Assembly (NCBI GenBank): GCA_030601745.1
Contig: JAUWBI010000021.1
Span: 1-44,146 of the forward strand
Source: Phycisphaerae bacterium
Lineage (GTDB): Bacteria > Planctomycetota > Phycisphaerae > Sedimentisphaerales > Anaerobacaceae
Direction of reading: 5' to 3'
Length of the DNA stretch: 44,146 nt
A model generated the notes under the pieces. The model saw nothing but the letters and a program-made list of their open reading frames with translations. It was not told the origin of the DNA and did no database searches. Of the stretch, positions 24,693 through 32,076 are shown in pieces; within the stretch, counting starts at the first letter, position 1, and each line of letters opens with the position of its first letter. The translations under genes and the position numbers were made by a program.

Positions 24693-24842
24693 TCGAGGGA
24701 CGAATATTTATCGACTTGCGGTTTTTAGCCTTAGCGAAAAGCCGCTGCAATATAGGTATATTGGAGGTAAGGGCCGGCCAGGCTAATTTCTGTGTCTTTT
24801 GGCAGCCCAACCTGTTTTTGTGATAAAACAAACGGGTTTTTT
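24693..24842 (+). promoter_or_regulatory. Structured 5' leader ending in a terminator-like hairpin
   Basis: Downstream of the promoter are a GCGGTTTT...AAAAGCCGC hairpin with one bulge (from about 24719), a GGCT/AGCC pair, and finally AACCTGTTT (24809-24817) pairing with AAACGGGTT (24830-24838) and running into six T residues (24837-24842). The ribosome-binding GGAG (24843-24846) follows at once. This arrangement is that of an attenuator or riboswitch expression platform. I could not match it to a known riboswitch class. Confidence 0.4.
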
Positions 24843-24854
24843 GGAGATATTTCG

Positions 24855-26639
24855 ATGTTTAACGGAAAAATCGTTGCAGCAATTTTAGCAGTAGGACTTT
24901 TTGTAGTCAGCGCCGGTTTTGGTCAGACCCTCGAGGAGAACTGGAACGACTTTTTGCACTACACAAAGATTGGCCGACTCGATTTGGCCAGGGGATATGC
25001 ACAGGTTATTCTCGATAGTAACCCTGACCCTGTGGCATTGCTCGCTCTTAGCAAAGAAAATCCGCGGGGTTATGCAATTTTATTAAGGGTTATTGACACT
25101 GCACCTGATGCCGAACTGGTCGAGCTCAGCAGGAAAGTCCAGGACATTATCAAGCAGGGCCTATTCATCCGCCGGTCTGACCCGAGGATTATCGTAGAGG
25201 AGATAAAAAGACTGAGCAGCAAAACCCCCCGTGGGCGACTTACAGCGGTTAAACGTCTTCAGGACGCCGGCGAATACGCAATAATGTATATGCTCGATGC
25301 AATGGCTGATAGGTCCCGCAAAGAAGAATGGCCGAATATTATATGGGCGCTTCCACAAATCGGCAGAGATGCGATAAGGCCGCTTGCCGCCGGCCTGCAG
25401 ACCGAAAACGTGACGGTTAAGGCCGAGATAATAAAGGCACTGGGCGGGATTGGCTATCCCCAATCGCTGGGCTATCTAAAGTACATTATCGAAAATGACG
25501 ATTCACCCGAACTTCGCAAGCTGGCTGTGCGAAGCATCAGGCAAATTGACCCTGCGGCCTTGAAAATTCCCGCAGCTCATTTGTTCCATCGACTTGCCGA
25601 GAGCTATTACTATCACGCCGAATCATTAGCTCCGGCGGAAGATGCGAATTTTGCAAATATATGGTTCTGGGATTCAGCCGCTCAACGACTGGAACGCAAA
25701 GAGGTTGACAAGAGTTATTCTAACGAACTTATGTCGATGCGTGTGTGTGAGTGGGCTCTAAAGGCCGACGCCGGATTCGGCCAGGCGATTGGCCTCTGGG
25801 TGGCTGCCTATTTCAAGGCCGAGTCCGCCGATGTTAGTATGCCCGATTACTTTGGCCCCGGCCACGCCGATGCGATGACTTATGCGACCACCGCAGGTCC
25901 TGAATATCTGCATCAGGCCCTTTCCCGGGCCGTCAAGGACAAAAATGCCTTTGTCGCGCTCGGCGTCGTAGAGGCACTGGCCACCACCGCAGGTGAGAAA
26001 TCATTGCTTTATCGGCTTGGCATAGCTCAGCCGCTGGTTCAGGCTCTGTCTTTCAATGATAAGGCCGTAAGGTATAGTGCGGCGATAGCAATAGCTGCCG
26101 CCGGGCCCAAAGAAGCGTTTGCCGAGAGTAAGCTGGTCGTTGAGAATCTGGCACAGGCCCTCGCCGAAACTGCTGAGAATGTGGATTTGGCAAATGAATG
26201 GATAGCCACAAGTTATGCCGTGCGTGCAGCCAGAGTAATGCTCAAATTAGTCCAGACGCGGAATCGTGTTATTGATTTGTCTGCTGCTCAAGGTGCTCTT
26301 ATAAATGCAACAAAGGATAAGCGGGCCGAAATCCAGGTTCTTGCTGGCCGGATTCTGGCCCATCTCGACAGCCCCGGTGCCCAGCGTTCGATAGCTGCAA
26401 TGGCCCTTGCCGAAACCAACGATATGGACGTTCGGATAGCTGCGTTTGATTCTCTGGCCATCTCGGCGAAAATTAACGCCTATCTGCTTAATGACGAAAT
26501 GATAGACGCCGTTTATGGATTGGTTAGTTCGCAGGAGATTGACCCGGAGTTACGCGCCGCCGCCGCTGCTGCTTATGGCGCACTTAATCTGCCCAGCCAG
26601 AAAGTAAAAGACCTCATCCTCGACCAGGCAAAAAGCTGA
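24855..26639 (+). CDS. Secreted HEAT-repeat protein
   Basis: The 594-aa product starts at the ATG at 24855, which has GGAG eight bases upstream and yields a clean signal peptide (MFNGKIVAAILAVGLFVVSAGFGQ). The mature protein is almost wholly helical with HEAT-like repeats. These are clearest at about 140-240 (for example AVKRLQDAGEYAIMYMLDAM and VKAEIIKALGGIGYPQSLGYLKYII) and again in the C-terminal half (ALGVVEALATTAG, VRYSAAIAIAAAGPKEAF, VRIAAFDSLAISAKI). Such repeats form protein-binding solenoids; no enzyme domain is visible. It is monocistronic, with its own strong promoter and leader. The partner is unknown. Confidence 0.85.
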   Translation: MFNGKIVAAILAVGLFVVSAGFGQTLEENWNDFLHYTKIGRLDLARGYAQVILDSNPDPVALLALSKENPRGYAILLRVIDTAPDAELVELSRKVQDIIKQGLFIRRSDPRIIVEEIKRLSSKTPRGRLTAVKRLQDAGEYAIMYMLDAMADRSRKEEWPNIIWALPQIGRDAIRPLAAGLQTENVTVKAEIIKALGGIGYPQSLGYLKYIIENDDSPELRKLAVRSIRQIDPAALKIPAAHLFHRLAESYYYHAESLAPAEDANFANIWFWDSAAQRLERKEVDKSYSNELMSMRVCEWALKADAGFGQAIGLWVAAYFKAESADVSMPDYFGPGHADAMTYATTAGPEYLHQALSRAVKDKNAFVALGVVEALATTAGEKSLLYRLGIAQPLVQALSFNDKAVRYSAAIAIAAAGPKEAFAESKLVVENLAQALAETAENVDLANEWIATSYAVRAARVMLKLVQTRNRVIDLSAAQGALINATKDKRAEIQVLAGRILAHLDSPGAQRSIAAMALAETNDMDVRIAAFDSLAISAKINAYLLNDEMIDAVYGLVSSQEIDPELRAAAAAAYGALNLPSQKVKDLILDQAKS

Positions 26640-26691
26640 ATTACGGTAAAGGGGAAGGTACCTTTGCAGGCCAGGGCATCATTTTTGTGTC

Positions 26692-26725
26692 ATTGCCACC
26701 ATATTGCAAGGCGAACCGTGGCAAT
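26692..26725. repeat. Inverted repeat ATTGCCAC/GTGGCAAT
   Basis: Eight-base perfect arms ATTGCCAC (26692-26699) and GTGGCAAT (26718-26725) surround an 18-base loop after the HEAT-repeat gene. There is no T-run, so this is more likely a small repeat than a terminator. Confidence 0.4.
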
Positions 26726-26752
26726 CACTTTGTCATGCTGGCTCACCGGGGT

Positions 26753-26790
26753 GAGAAATAAATAATTGCATTTGGACAAGATTTGCCTAT
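26753..26790 (+). repeat. Island direct repeat, copy A
   Basis: The 38 bases beginning GAGAAATAAATAATTGC and ending ACAAGATTTGCCTAT match 28471-28508 at about 33 positions. It lies just before the TIR gene and may mark the left edge of the accessory island. Confidence 0.7.
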
Positions 26791-26866
26791 AGTAATTCAT
26801 TAATGAAGTATTTCGGTTGTTTTGAATTGCCCGCAACGCTGTATTTTGAAAGATTCGGAGGCAAAA

Positions 26867-27343
26867 ATGGCATATAGAGTATTCATAAGCCATAGCGCCC
26901 AAGACCAAGGACTTGTTATATCACTCGCGAATCTGCTTTCAAAGTTTGGGGTAGAAGTATTTGTTGCAGAGTGGTATCTCACCCCAGGCGAGCGTCTTGA
27001 CAAGAAAGTATTTGAACAAATCAAAAAGTCCGATTGTATAGTTGTGCTGTTAACACGGAACGGAATGAGATCAAGTTGGGTACAACAAGAAATTGGGTAT
27101 TCATTACAACGGGATAAACCGGTTATTCCTATGGTGGAAAAGGGAATAGAACCGAAAGACCTTGCAGCGTTGCAGGGGAGGGAATATATTGAATACGACC
27201 GGTATCAATATCAGCAGGCTTTGAGCAAGTTGTCGACTTATGTTAAATCGCTAAAGTTGAGAAAGGAAGAGAAAGAGAAAGTGTTGCTTGTTTTGGGGGG
27301 CCTTCTTGCTTTCCTGTTATTGGTCTCTGGAGGAGGCAAATGA
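26867..27343 (+). CDS. TIR-domain protein with C-terminal hydrophobic segment
   Basis: This 158-aa protein has one TIR domain (about residues 2-130): YRVFISHSAQDQ, then FVAEWYLTPGERLDKKV, SDCIVVLLTRNG, and SSWVQQEIGYSL. The Glu in WVQQE (residue 75) matches the catalytic position of NAD-cleaving TIR domains. A hydrophobic stretch near the C-terminus (VLLVLGGLLAFLLLVSGG) may be a membrane tail or a pore-like segment. The ATG at 26867 follows TTCGGAGGC at good spacing; an earlier in-frame start at 26822 lacks this. The stop overlaps the next gene (ATGA). In bacteria such proteins are often defence effectors that deplete NAD, but activity here is inferred. Confidence 0.88.
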   Translation: MAYRVFISHSAQDQGLVISLANLLSKFGVEVFVAEWYLTPGERLDKKVFEQIKKSDCIVVLLTRNGMRSSWVQQEIGYSLQRDKPVIPMVEKGIEPKDLAALQGREYIEYDRYQYQQALSKLSTYVKSLKLRKEEKEKVLLVLGGLLAFLLLVSGGGK

Positions 27344-27621
27344 CAATTTCATATATTCCAACCAAGGATGAATTGGTGCTAAAATTTCGTCCATTAGAGG
27401 GAAAACCATCCAAGGAATTCGGAAGTTTTAGATTGTGGTGGGATGATGAGGGTGATATTTATGGTATTGGGATTATGCCATATATGAAAGAGTTAGAGGA
27501 CTTTAAGAAAAATCTGAACAGAGTACAGTTGGGTGGGGTTTGGAAAAGTGTAAAGATTACGGAAGGAGATATTGAAAAAATACGAGAGGGTCTGCTAAAG
27601 AAACTTGGGGAGAAATGGTGA
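27340..27621 (+). CDS. 93-aa unknown protein, possible antitoxin
   Basis: I do not recognise this family. The 93-aa protein begins MTISYIPTKDELVLKF and has a central WWDDEGDIYGIGIMPY, a sequence style resembling small DUF2283-like antitoxins. A helical tail (EGDIEKIREGLLKKLG) follows. It overlaps the TIR gene upstream by four bases (ATGA) and the PIN gene downstream by one base (TGATG). Its place directly before a PIN toxin makes an antitoxin role the best guess; coupling with the TIR gene could mean it also controls that protein. Confidence 0.7.
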   Translation: MTISYIPTKDELVLKFRPLEGKPSKEFGSFRLWWDDEGDIYGIGIMPYMKELEDFKKNLNRVQLGGVWKSVKITEGDIEKIREGLLKKLGEKW

Positions 27622-28013
27622 TGCCATTTGTTACTGACACTCACTCTTTAGTTTGGTACATGACGAATGACTCTAAACTTTCCTCCGAGGCGAAAGGGAT
27701 TTTTCAAAAAGTGGATAATTATCAAGACTGTATTTTCATTCCATGTATTGTCTTTTTTGAGTTACTCTATCTCGTTGAAAAGAAAAAGATTATTTCTGAC
27801 TTTGACGCTTTTCTTGCAATCGTGTCTTCGTCAGAGAATTACAAGGTTAAACCATTGTGCCTACCGATAATTGAAAAAAGTAAAAGAATCCCAAGAGAAA
27901 AAGTTGCTGATCCATGGGATAGATTAATTGCTGCTACCTCGATGCACTTGAGCCTACCTTTAATAACTCGGGATAAAGCTCTCAGAGATATAGGTTTAGA
28001 GGTTATATGGTGA
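27621..28013 (+). CDS. PIN-domain ribonuclease toxin (VapC-like)
   Basis: This 130-aa protein has the acidic residues expected of a PIN-domain RNase. They are VTDTHSLVWY near the start (first Asp), FFELLYLVEK (Glu), and DPWDRLIAATSMHLSLPLITRD (further Asp residues). VapC-type toxins cleave specific tRNA or rRNA sites; the target here is unknown. The ATG at 27621 overlaps the stop of the 93-aa gene, so the two are probably translated together. An in-frame ATG at 27615 would add two residues. The downstream gene is separated by a decayed sequence. Confidence 0.87.
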   Translation: MPFVTDTHSLVWYMTNDSKLSSEAKGIFQKVDNYQDCIFIPCIVFFELLYLVEKKKIISDFDAFLAIVSSSENYKVKPLCLPIIEKSKRIPREKVADPWDRLIAATSMHLSLPLITRDKALRDIGLEVIW

Positions 28014-28116
28014 GAGGCACTGCCCGGTATATAAGTGTGTAAGGCTTGTGCTTGACGACACTCTCGCAAATTTTTATTATGTAAAAACTCCTTTTATGTT
28101 AGGGTCACTATGACAA

Positions 28117-28194
28117 ATGACGGATGAGTTGGTGGAGGATTGGGAACTTGCGATGGCGAAAAAGCCATTACGTAAGATTGCGCCTTTGGTATAG
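28117..28194 (+). pseudogene. C-terminal remnant of a DUF4160 protein
   Basis: Reading from ATG at 28117 gives 25 codons (MTDELVEDWELAM..., ending LRKIAPLV). These resemble the C-terminal end of DUF4160 proteins, which usually read ELLENWELA... followed by a KIEPL-like tail. The N-terminal two thirds of the family, with its Tyr- and His-rich segment, is absent upstream. DUF4160 genes typically precede DUF2442 genes, exactly as here, so this is probably the decayed partner of the gene at 28205. Confidence 0.6.
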
Positions 28195-28204
28195 GAGGTG
28201 TAGT

Positions 28205-28450
28205 ATGCATCTTGTAAAAGATGTAGCCTATGTATCTGAATATAAGCTATTATTGACTTTTGAAAATGGAGTTGTGAAACTCGTCGATATGGAACCATAT
28301 CTGGATGGAGAGATTTTTGAACCGTTGAAGGATATTGATTACTTCAAAACCGTCCGTGTAAATCCGGACATAGATACGATAGTCTGGGAAAACGACGCGG
28401 ACGTGTCTCCAGACTTTTTGTATGAAATCGGAGCGGTGAGAAAGGGATGA
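28205..28450 (+). CDS. DUF2442 protein, antitoxin-like
   Basis: This 81-aa protein matches the DUF2442 pattern. It has a short N-terminal strand, YKLLLTFENGVVKLVDMEPYL, then FEPLKDIDYFKTVRVNPDIDTIVWENDADVSPDFLYE. DUF2442 proteins occur beside DUF4160 proteins in putative toxin-antitoxin pairs; their molecular activity is not settled. AGGAGGTG (28193-28200) is placed just ahead of the ATG. The upstream DUF4160 gene is reduced to a remnant, so this copy may be orphaned. Confidence 0.85.
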   Translation: MHLVKDVAYVSEYKLLLTFENGVVKLVDMEPYLDGEIFEPLKDIDYFKTVRVNPDIDTIVWENDADVSPDFLYEIGAVRKG

Positions 28451-28470
28451 CAGCAAAAATCGGTCGGTTT

Positions 28471-28557
28471 GAGAAGTAAATAATTGCGTCTGGATAAGAT
28501 TTGCCTCTAATGGCCGTTGCTGTTAGCGGGCATTTTTGTTATTATATGCCAGCTTGA
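28471..28557 (+). repeat. Island direct repeat, copy B, with hairpin
   Basis: The first part (28471-28508) matches copy A. The second part (28503-28557) matches copy C at about 49 of 55 bases. It includes a hairpin of the form ATGGCCGTT-GCTGTT-AGCGGGCAT with one mismatch, followed by a T-run, which could terminate transcription after DUF2442. The region 28451-28698 has no intact gene. Confidence 0.75.
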
Positions 28558-28698
28558 TTAATCACGAGAGGCGTAGAGTGAAGAACATAAAATCATAGCA
28601 TATTAATATGGGTTTTGCGGTTCACTTTATTCGCCGAAATACTTTTCGCACTTAGCAAAGCCCTGAAGCGCTATAAGAATGCAGGATAAGGTAATAAT

Positions 28699-28776
28699 AT
28701 GAAGACGCATATTGAGCGGATAAAACGAAAAATTCTTCCGATTTTACAACGATATGAAGGCAAAAGAACGGCTTAG
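28699..28776 (+). pseudogene. N-terminal remnant of a nucleotidyltransferase-like gene (copy 1)
   Basis: The 25-codon frame MKTHIERIKRKILPILQRY... ends at a TAG. It looks like the first helix of minimal nucleotidyltransferases (RKILPILKKYGVKKAALFGS-type), cut before the GS motif. Its first 36 or so bases recur at 29537-29575. Confidence 0.5.
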
Positions 28777-28792
28777 AACGAGGTAAGGAATA

Positions 28793-29083
28793 ATGAAAAA
28801 GGAAGTTTTTGAGAGAGAATTAAAGACAATTACTGATATTAGTAAAGAGTTTGGGGCAAAAAAAGTACTATTATTTGGTTCGTGTCTTGAAGATATAGAA
28901 TCCGCCCGGGATATTGATATCGCGGTTAGTGGTATCAAACCCAGAGAGTTTTTCAAATATTATGGTAAGGTATCAATGGCAGTGGATGATGAAGTAGATA
29001 TAATCGATTTGGATGACGTAAGAGAACATCTCTATAAAAGAGTTTTATCTAAGGGACAGGTGGTGTATGAAGAAGCAATATAA
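28793..29083 (+). CDS. MNT-type nucleotidyltransferase-like antitoxin
   Basis: This 96-aa protein has the minimal nucleotidyltransferase signature: a helix, AKKVLLFGS, nine residues, and then DIDIAV with the metal-binding Asp pair, followed by DDEVDIIDLDDV. In MntA/HepT pairs such proteins neutralise a HEPN ribonuclease by adding AMP to it. The spacing from GS to DxD is one residue shorter than the common GSX10DXD. It overlaps the next gene by 17 bases, as in typical pairs. AAGGAA precedes the ATG. Confidence 0.85.
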   Translation: MKKEVFERELKTITDISKEFGAKKVLLFGSCLEDIESARDIDIAVSGIKPREFFKYYGKVSMAVDDEVDIIDLDDVREHLYKRVLSKGQVVYEEAI

Positions 29084-29528
29084 GGAATTATATGAAGATG
29101 TACTCGATGAGGCCAGGGCTATAGAAGAGACTTTAGAGAGGCTATATGAGGTTAGAAATAAGTTTGATTCGCAGGTTAAGGACCATTGTATAGAACCCGC
29201 TATGGGGACTTATTTGATGAATTTCTATAATGGTGTAGAAAATATCTTAAAGCGTGTAAGCAAAGAATACTATCAGACTATGCTGAAAGGAGAGAGTTGG
29301 CATAAAGAACTTATAGTTTTGTCATGCAGTCCACCTGAAGGAAAGGCGGCAATATTTAGTCAAAGTATAGTAGAGAAATTGCACCAGTATAGAAATTTTA
29401 GACATCGATTCGTAAGTGGATATGGTTTTCAACTCAAAGGCGAGAAGATGTTGGAGTTAATAGATAATATTGGCCCACTATGGGATGACATAAGGAAAGC
29501 TATCACGGATTTTTGGGATACGTTATAA
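29067..29528 (+). CDS. HepT-like HEPN ribonuclease toxin (long family)
   Basis: This 153-aa all-helical protein fits the longer HepT-like family. It has MGTYLMNFYNGVENILKRV in the middle, SWHKELIVLSCSPPEG, then YRNFRHRFVSGYGFQL near residue 113-128. The HEPN catalytic motif is normally RX4-6H. Here RNFRH lies where expected, but the downstream residue often seen as Asn or His is Ser, so activity is uncertain. It overlaps the nucleotidyltransferase gene, giving a probable MntA/HepT-type toxin-antitoxin unit. Confidence 0.75.
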   Translation: MKKQYKELYEDVLDEARAIEETLERLYEVRNKFDSQVKDHCIEPAMGTYLMNFYNGVENILKRVSKEYYQTMLKGESWHKELIVLSCSPPEGKAAIFSQSIVEKLHQYRNFRHRFVSGYGFQLKGEKMLELIDNIGPLWDDIRKAITDFWDTL

Positions 29529-29536
29529 GTGATAAC

Positions 29537-29575
29537 ATGAAGACACGTATTAAGCGGATAAAAAGGAAACAATAG
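29537..29575 (+). pseudogene. N-terminal remnant of a nucleotidyltransferase-like gene (copy 2)
   Basis: The 12-codon frame MKTRIKRIKRKQ and stop nearly repeats the start of the remnant at 28699, including the preceding TAA(T/C)ATGAAGAC bases. It lies just after the HepT-like gene. It may be the junction scar left by duplication or deletion of a nucleotidyltransferase gene. Confidence 0.45.
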
Positions 29576-29623
29576 TTGATAAAGTAAAGGTTGCGCCGGT
29601 TTAAAATTGCCAGACAAATTTTT

Positions 29624-29678
29624 GCCTCTAATGCCCGTTGCTGCTAACGGGCATTTTTGTTATTATATGCCGAGTTGA
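29624..29678 (+). repeat. Island direct repeat, copy C
   Basis: These 55 bases, from GCCTCTAATGCCCGTT to TTATATGCCGAGTTGA, match 28503-28557 with about six differences. It marks the right edge of the AT-rich island, immediately before the epimerase gene. Confidence 0.75.
29631..29658 (+). terminator. Intrinsic terminator inside repeat copy C
   Basis: ATGCCCGTT (29631-29639) pairs perfectly with AACGGGCAT (29646-29654) across a six-base loop and runs into a stretch of T residues. Confidence 0.75.
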
Positions 29679-29732
29679 CCCTGTGAATAATGAATAGTCT
29701 GATGGCTTAATAGTAATTTTGAGGGCTGCAAA

Positions 29733-31013
29733 ATGAGTATCGACGCAAAACAGGTGTCCGCCTGTCTCGAAGAGTGCAAGCACCACTTGACCACGGAATT
29801 GCTTCCTTTCTGGCTCAGCCGCTGCAAGGACGATGAATTCGGCGGCTTTATTACTCACTTCGATAAGGATGGCAACGATACCGGCGAGGATGAAAAATCG
29901 CTGATTGCTCAGACGCGCACCGTTTATACGATGTCCTCGGCCCATCGAGCAGGTTACGGCGGAGGCAAATGTGCCGAATATGCAAAGCACGGTGTTGATT
30001 TTCTCATCAATAAAATGTGGGACGCCGAACACGGCGGATTCTTCTGGATGGTGGACCGTAAGGGCAATGTTACCATTGATAAGAAGATTCTTTATGGGTT
30101 TAGTTTCGCAATGTATTCGCTAAGCGAATATACCCTCGCAACGGGTGATCCGCGTGGCCTGGAATATGCGGAGAAGATTTTCGATCTTATCCAGAAGTAT
30201 TGCGCCGATACGATGTACGGGGGGTACTTCGAGATGTTTGAGAGAAACTGGGACCTGTGCGGGCCGGGCAGCGGTGGCGGTGACAGAAAGACGCTCGACG
30301 TGCATATGCACCTGATGGAGGCCTTTACCACATTGTATGAATGCAGCGGCAAAAGCGTACACCGTCGCAAACTGCTGGAAGATATAGATATTCTGATAAA
30401 GAGAATACTGCACCCGCAATATGCAACCGGCATACCACAGTTTATGCCCGATTGGCAGGTTGCGCCGCAGATAAAGTTTGATATCGTCTGGGGCTGGGAC
30501 CGTTTTGCCGATGGCGGCGAGAAGGCCCACGCAGAGGACAATACCTCAGCCGGGCACAACGTTGAGTTTGCCTGGCTGCTCGCACACGCGACGGACATTA
30601 TGGGTACCGGCTTTGAAGAATATCAGGACATTATTAAAAAAGCGATGGACCACGGAATGAAAAACGGTATCGATGATGAATATGGCGGAGTTTACGTGGA
30701 GGGGCCTCACTCCGGCGGTGTCTATGACAGGGAGAAAGAATTCTGGCAGCAGGCCGAGGTTATGATTGGTATGCTGGAGGCATGCCTGCGGTTCGGGCCT
30801 GAAAGATACTGGCCGGCTTATGAAAACGTGCATCGTTTTGTTTTTGACAAGATGATAAATCATCCCGTGGGTGAGTGGTGGCCGTTGCTCGCCAGAGAGG
30901 GCAAACCTGTTTGGACGCATATGAGTCATTCCTGGAAAGTGAACTATCATACTGTTCGTTGTATGGTACAATCCATAAAGCGGCTTGAGAAGTTGCTTGA
31001 AAAGCTTAAATAA
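29733..31013 (+). CDS. AGE-family epimerase, cellobiose/mannobiose 2-epimerase-like
   Basis: The 426-aa protein is an (alpha/alpha)6-barrel of the N-acylglucosamine 2-epimerase superfamily. Motifs match cellobiose 2-epimerases: SLIAQTRTVYTMSSA (Arg), RKTLDVHMHLMEAFTTLYE (His near 190), SAGHNVEFAWLL (His near 274), EFWQQAEVMIGML, and WKVNYHTVRCM (His near 404). These enzymes invert C2 at the reducing end of sugars, for example glucose to mannose. There is no signal peptide, so it acts in the cytoplasm. The exact sugar is unknown. GAGGG lies just before the ATG. It opens a same-strand group with the deoxyhypusine-synthase-like and kinase genes. Confidence 0.85.
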   Translation: MSIDAKQVSACLEECKHHLTTELLPFWLSRCKDDEFGGFITHFDKDGNDTGEDEKSLIAQTRTVYTMSSAHRAGYGGGKCAEYAKHGVDFLINKMWDAEHGGFFWMVDRKGNVTIDKKILYGFSFAMYSLSEYTLATGDPRGLEYAEKIFDLIQKYCADTMYGGYFEMFERNWDLCGPGSGGGDRKTLDVHMHLMEAFTTLYECSGKSVHRRKLLEDIDILIKRILHPQYATGIPQFMPDWQVAPQIKFDIVWGWDRFADGGEKAHAEDNTSAGHNVEFAWLLAHATDIMGTGFEEYQDIIKKAMDHGMKNGIDDEYGGVYVEGPHSGGVYDREKEFWQQAEVMIGMLEACLRFGPERYWPAYENVHRFVFDKMINHPVGEWWPLLAREGKPVWTHMSHSWKVNYHTVRCMVQSIKRLEKLLEKLK

Positions 31014-31026
31014 CAGATGCTCACAT

Positions 31027-32058
31027 ATGCAGTACGACGGCAAATACAACGTCTTTGACCTTAATCGAATCAATACGTATCCTTTGGGTACACGCAGCAA
31101 CAAGGTTACGCTCGATGACCTTATTCGGTCTGCAGACCTTGACAATCTTGTTATTGATTTGCCCGATAAGACTTGCAGCGATATCGAGACTGTTGCCCAA
31201 GCAATAGTTTCGGGCCGAAAGTCCGACAAGCCAGTTGTTATTTTTACCGGAGCCCATTTGATAAAAAACGGCCTTGGCCCTCTGCTTGCCGACCTTGTGA
31301 GGCGTGGTCTCGTAACTTTAGTAGCCGGGAATGGCGCCACGGCTATCCATGATTTTGAACTGGCGCTGATAGGCCAAACCAGTGAAAATGTCCCCGATGC
31401 TCTGGGCAAAGGCAGATTCGGAATGGCTTACGAGTTTGCTTACATCAATCGCGCTCTATCTATCGGCAATGAACAAAAGCTTGGCTACGGCGAGACACTC
31501 GGCAAAATGATTTGTGACGCTGGCTTCCGCAACGAGGTTCTCTCGTCGGTTGCAAAAGACTCGCCGCGGGATTTCCTCCATCCTGAAGTCAGCGTCCTTG
31601 CCGCTTGCTATGGAAACAATGTCCCCTTTACCGTTCACGTTGGTATAGGCGCAGATGTAACCGACCAGCATCTGTCTTTTGACGGCGAGGCCAAAGGCGG
31701 CTGCTCCGGCCGAGATTTTCTCATCTACACAAACGAAATAACCAAATTTACAGACGGCGGCGTGATATTAAATATCGGCAGCGCAGTGACCGGCCCGGAA
31801 GTTCTGCTTAAAGCAGTCTCAATGGCTGCCAATGCGGGCAACGTTCCGAATAATATCATCACCGCCGACTTTGACCTCCGCCGCCACGACCCTGACCAGA
31901 TGACCGATGAATCTTCCCAGGGCTATTATTTCCGCGACCAAAAGAGCATTGTAACACGAATCCCCCAGGCCTTTGCAGGCAAAGGTCTTTATATAGAGGC
32001 AGACCAAAAACAAACATTTCCATTGCTCTATAAAAAGATTACAGAAAAGCAGTTGTAA
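31027..32058 (+). CDS. Deoxyhypusine-synthase-like protein
   Basis: The 343-aa protein resembles bacterial members of the deoxyhypusine synthase family. Residues 75-94 read GAHLIKNGLGPLLADLVRRG, followed by NGATAIHDFELALIGQTSE (about 102-120) and GRFGMAYEFAYINRAL; these form the NAD-binding core. True deoxyhypusine synthases modify eIF5A, which bacteria lack. Bacterial relatives make homospermidine or have unknown substrates. The ATG at 31027 starts 13 bases after the epimerase stop, although no clear ribosome-binding site is visible. The sugar-gene context suggests an NAD-dependent reaction on a carbohydrate or amine, which is inference. Confidence 0.7.
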   Translation: MQYDGKYNVFDLNRINTYPLGTRSNKVTLDDLIRSADLDNLVIDLPDKTCSDIETVAQAIVSGRKSDKPVVIFTGAHLIKNGLGPLLADLVRRGLVTLVAGNGATAIHDFELALIGQTSENVPDALGKGRFGMAYEFAYINRALSIGNEQKLGYGETLGKMICDAGFRNEVLSSVAKDSPRDFLHPEVSVLAACYGNNVPFTVHVGIGADVTDQHLSFDGEAKGGCSGRDFLIYTNEITKFTDGGVILNIGSAVTGPEVLLKAVSMAANAGNVPNNIITADFDLRRHDPDQMTDESSQGYYFRDQKSIVTRIPQAFAGKGLYIEADQKQTFPLLYKKITEKQL

Positions 32059-32076
32059 CTCAAAGGTATCGAACTT

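Noticed and set aside
24693-24842. Cyclic-di-GMP, cobalamin, TPP or T-box riboswitch
   Set aside because: None of their conserved core sequences could be found in the leader; only generic hairpins and a terminator are visible.
26640-29690. Integron cassette array with attC sites
   Set aside because: The intergenic repeats lack the paired GTTRRRY/RYYYAAC core sites, and no integrase is present.
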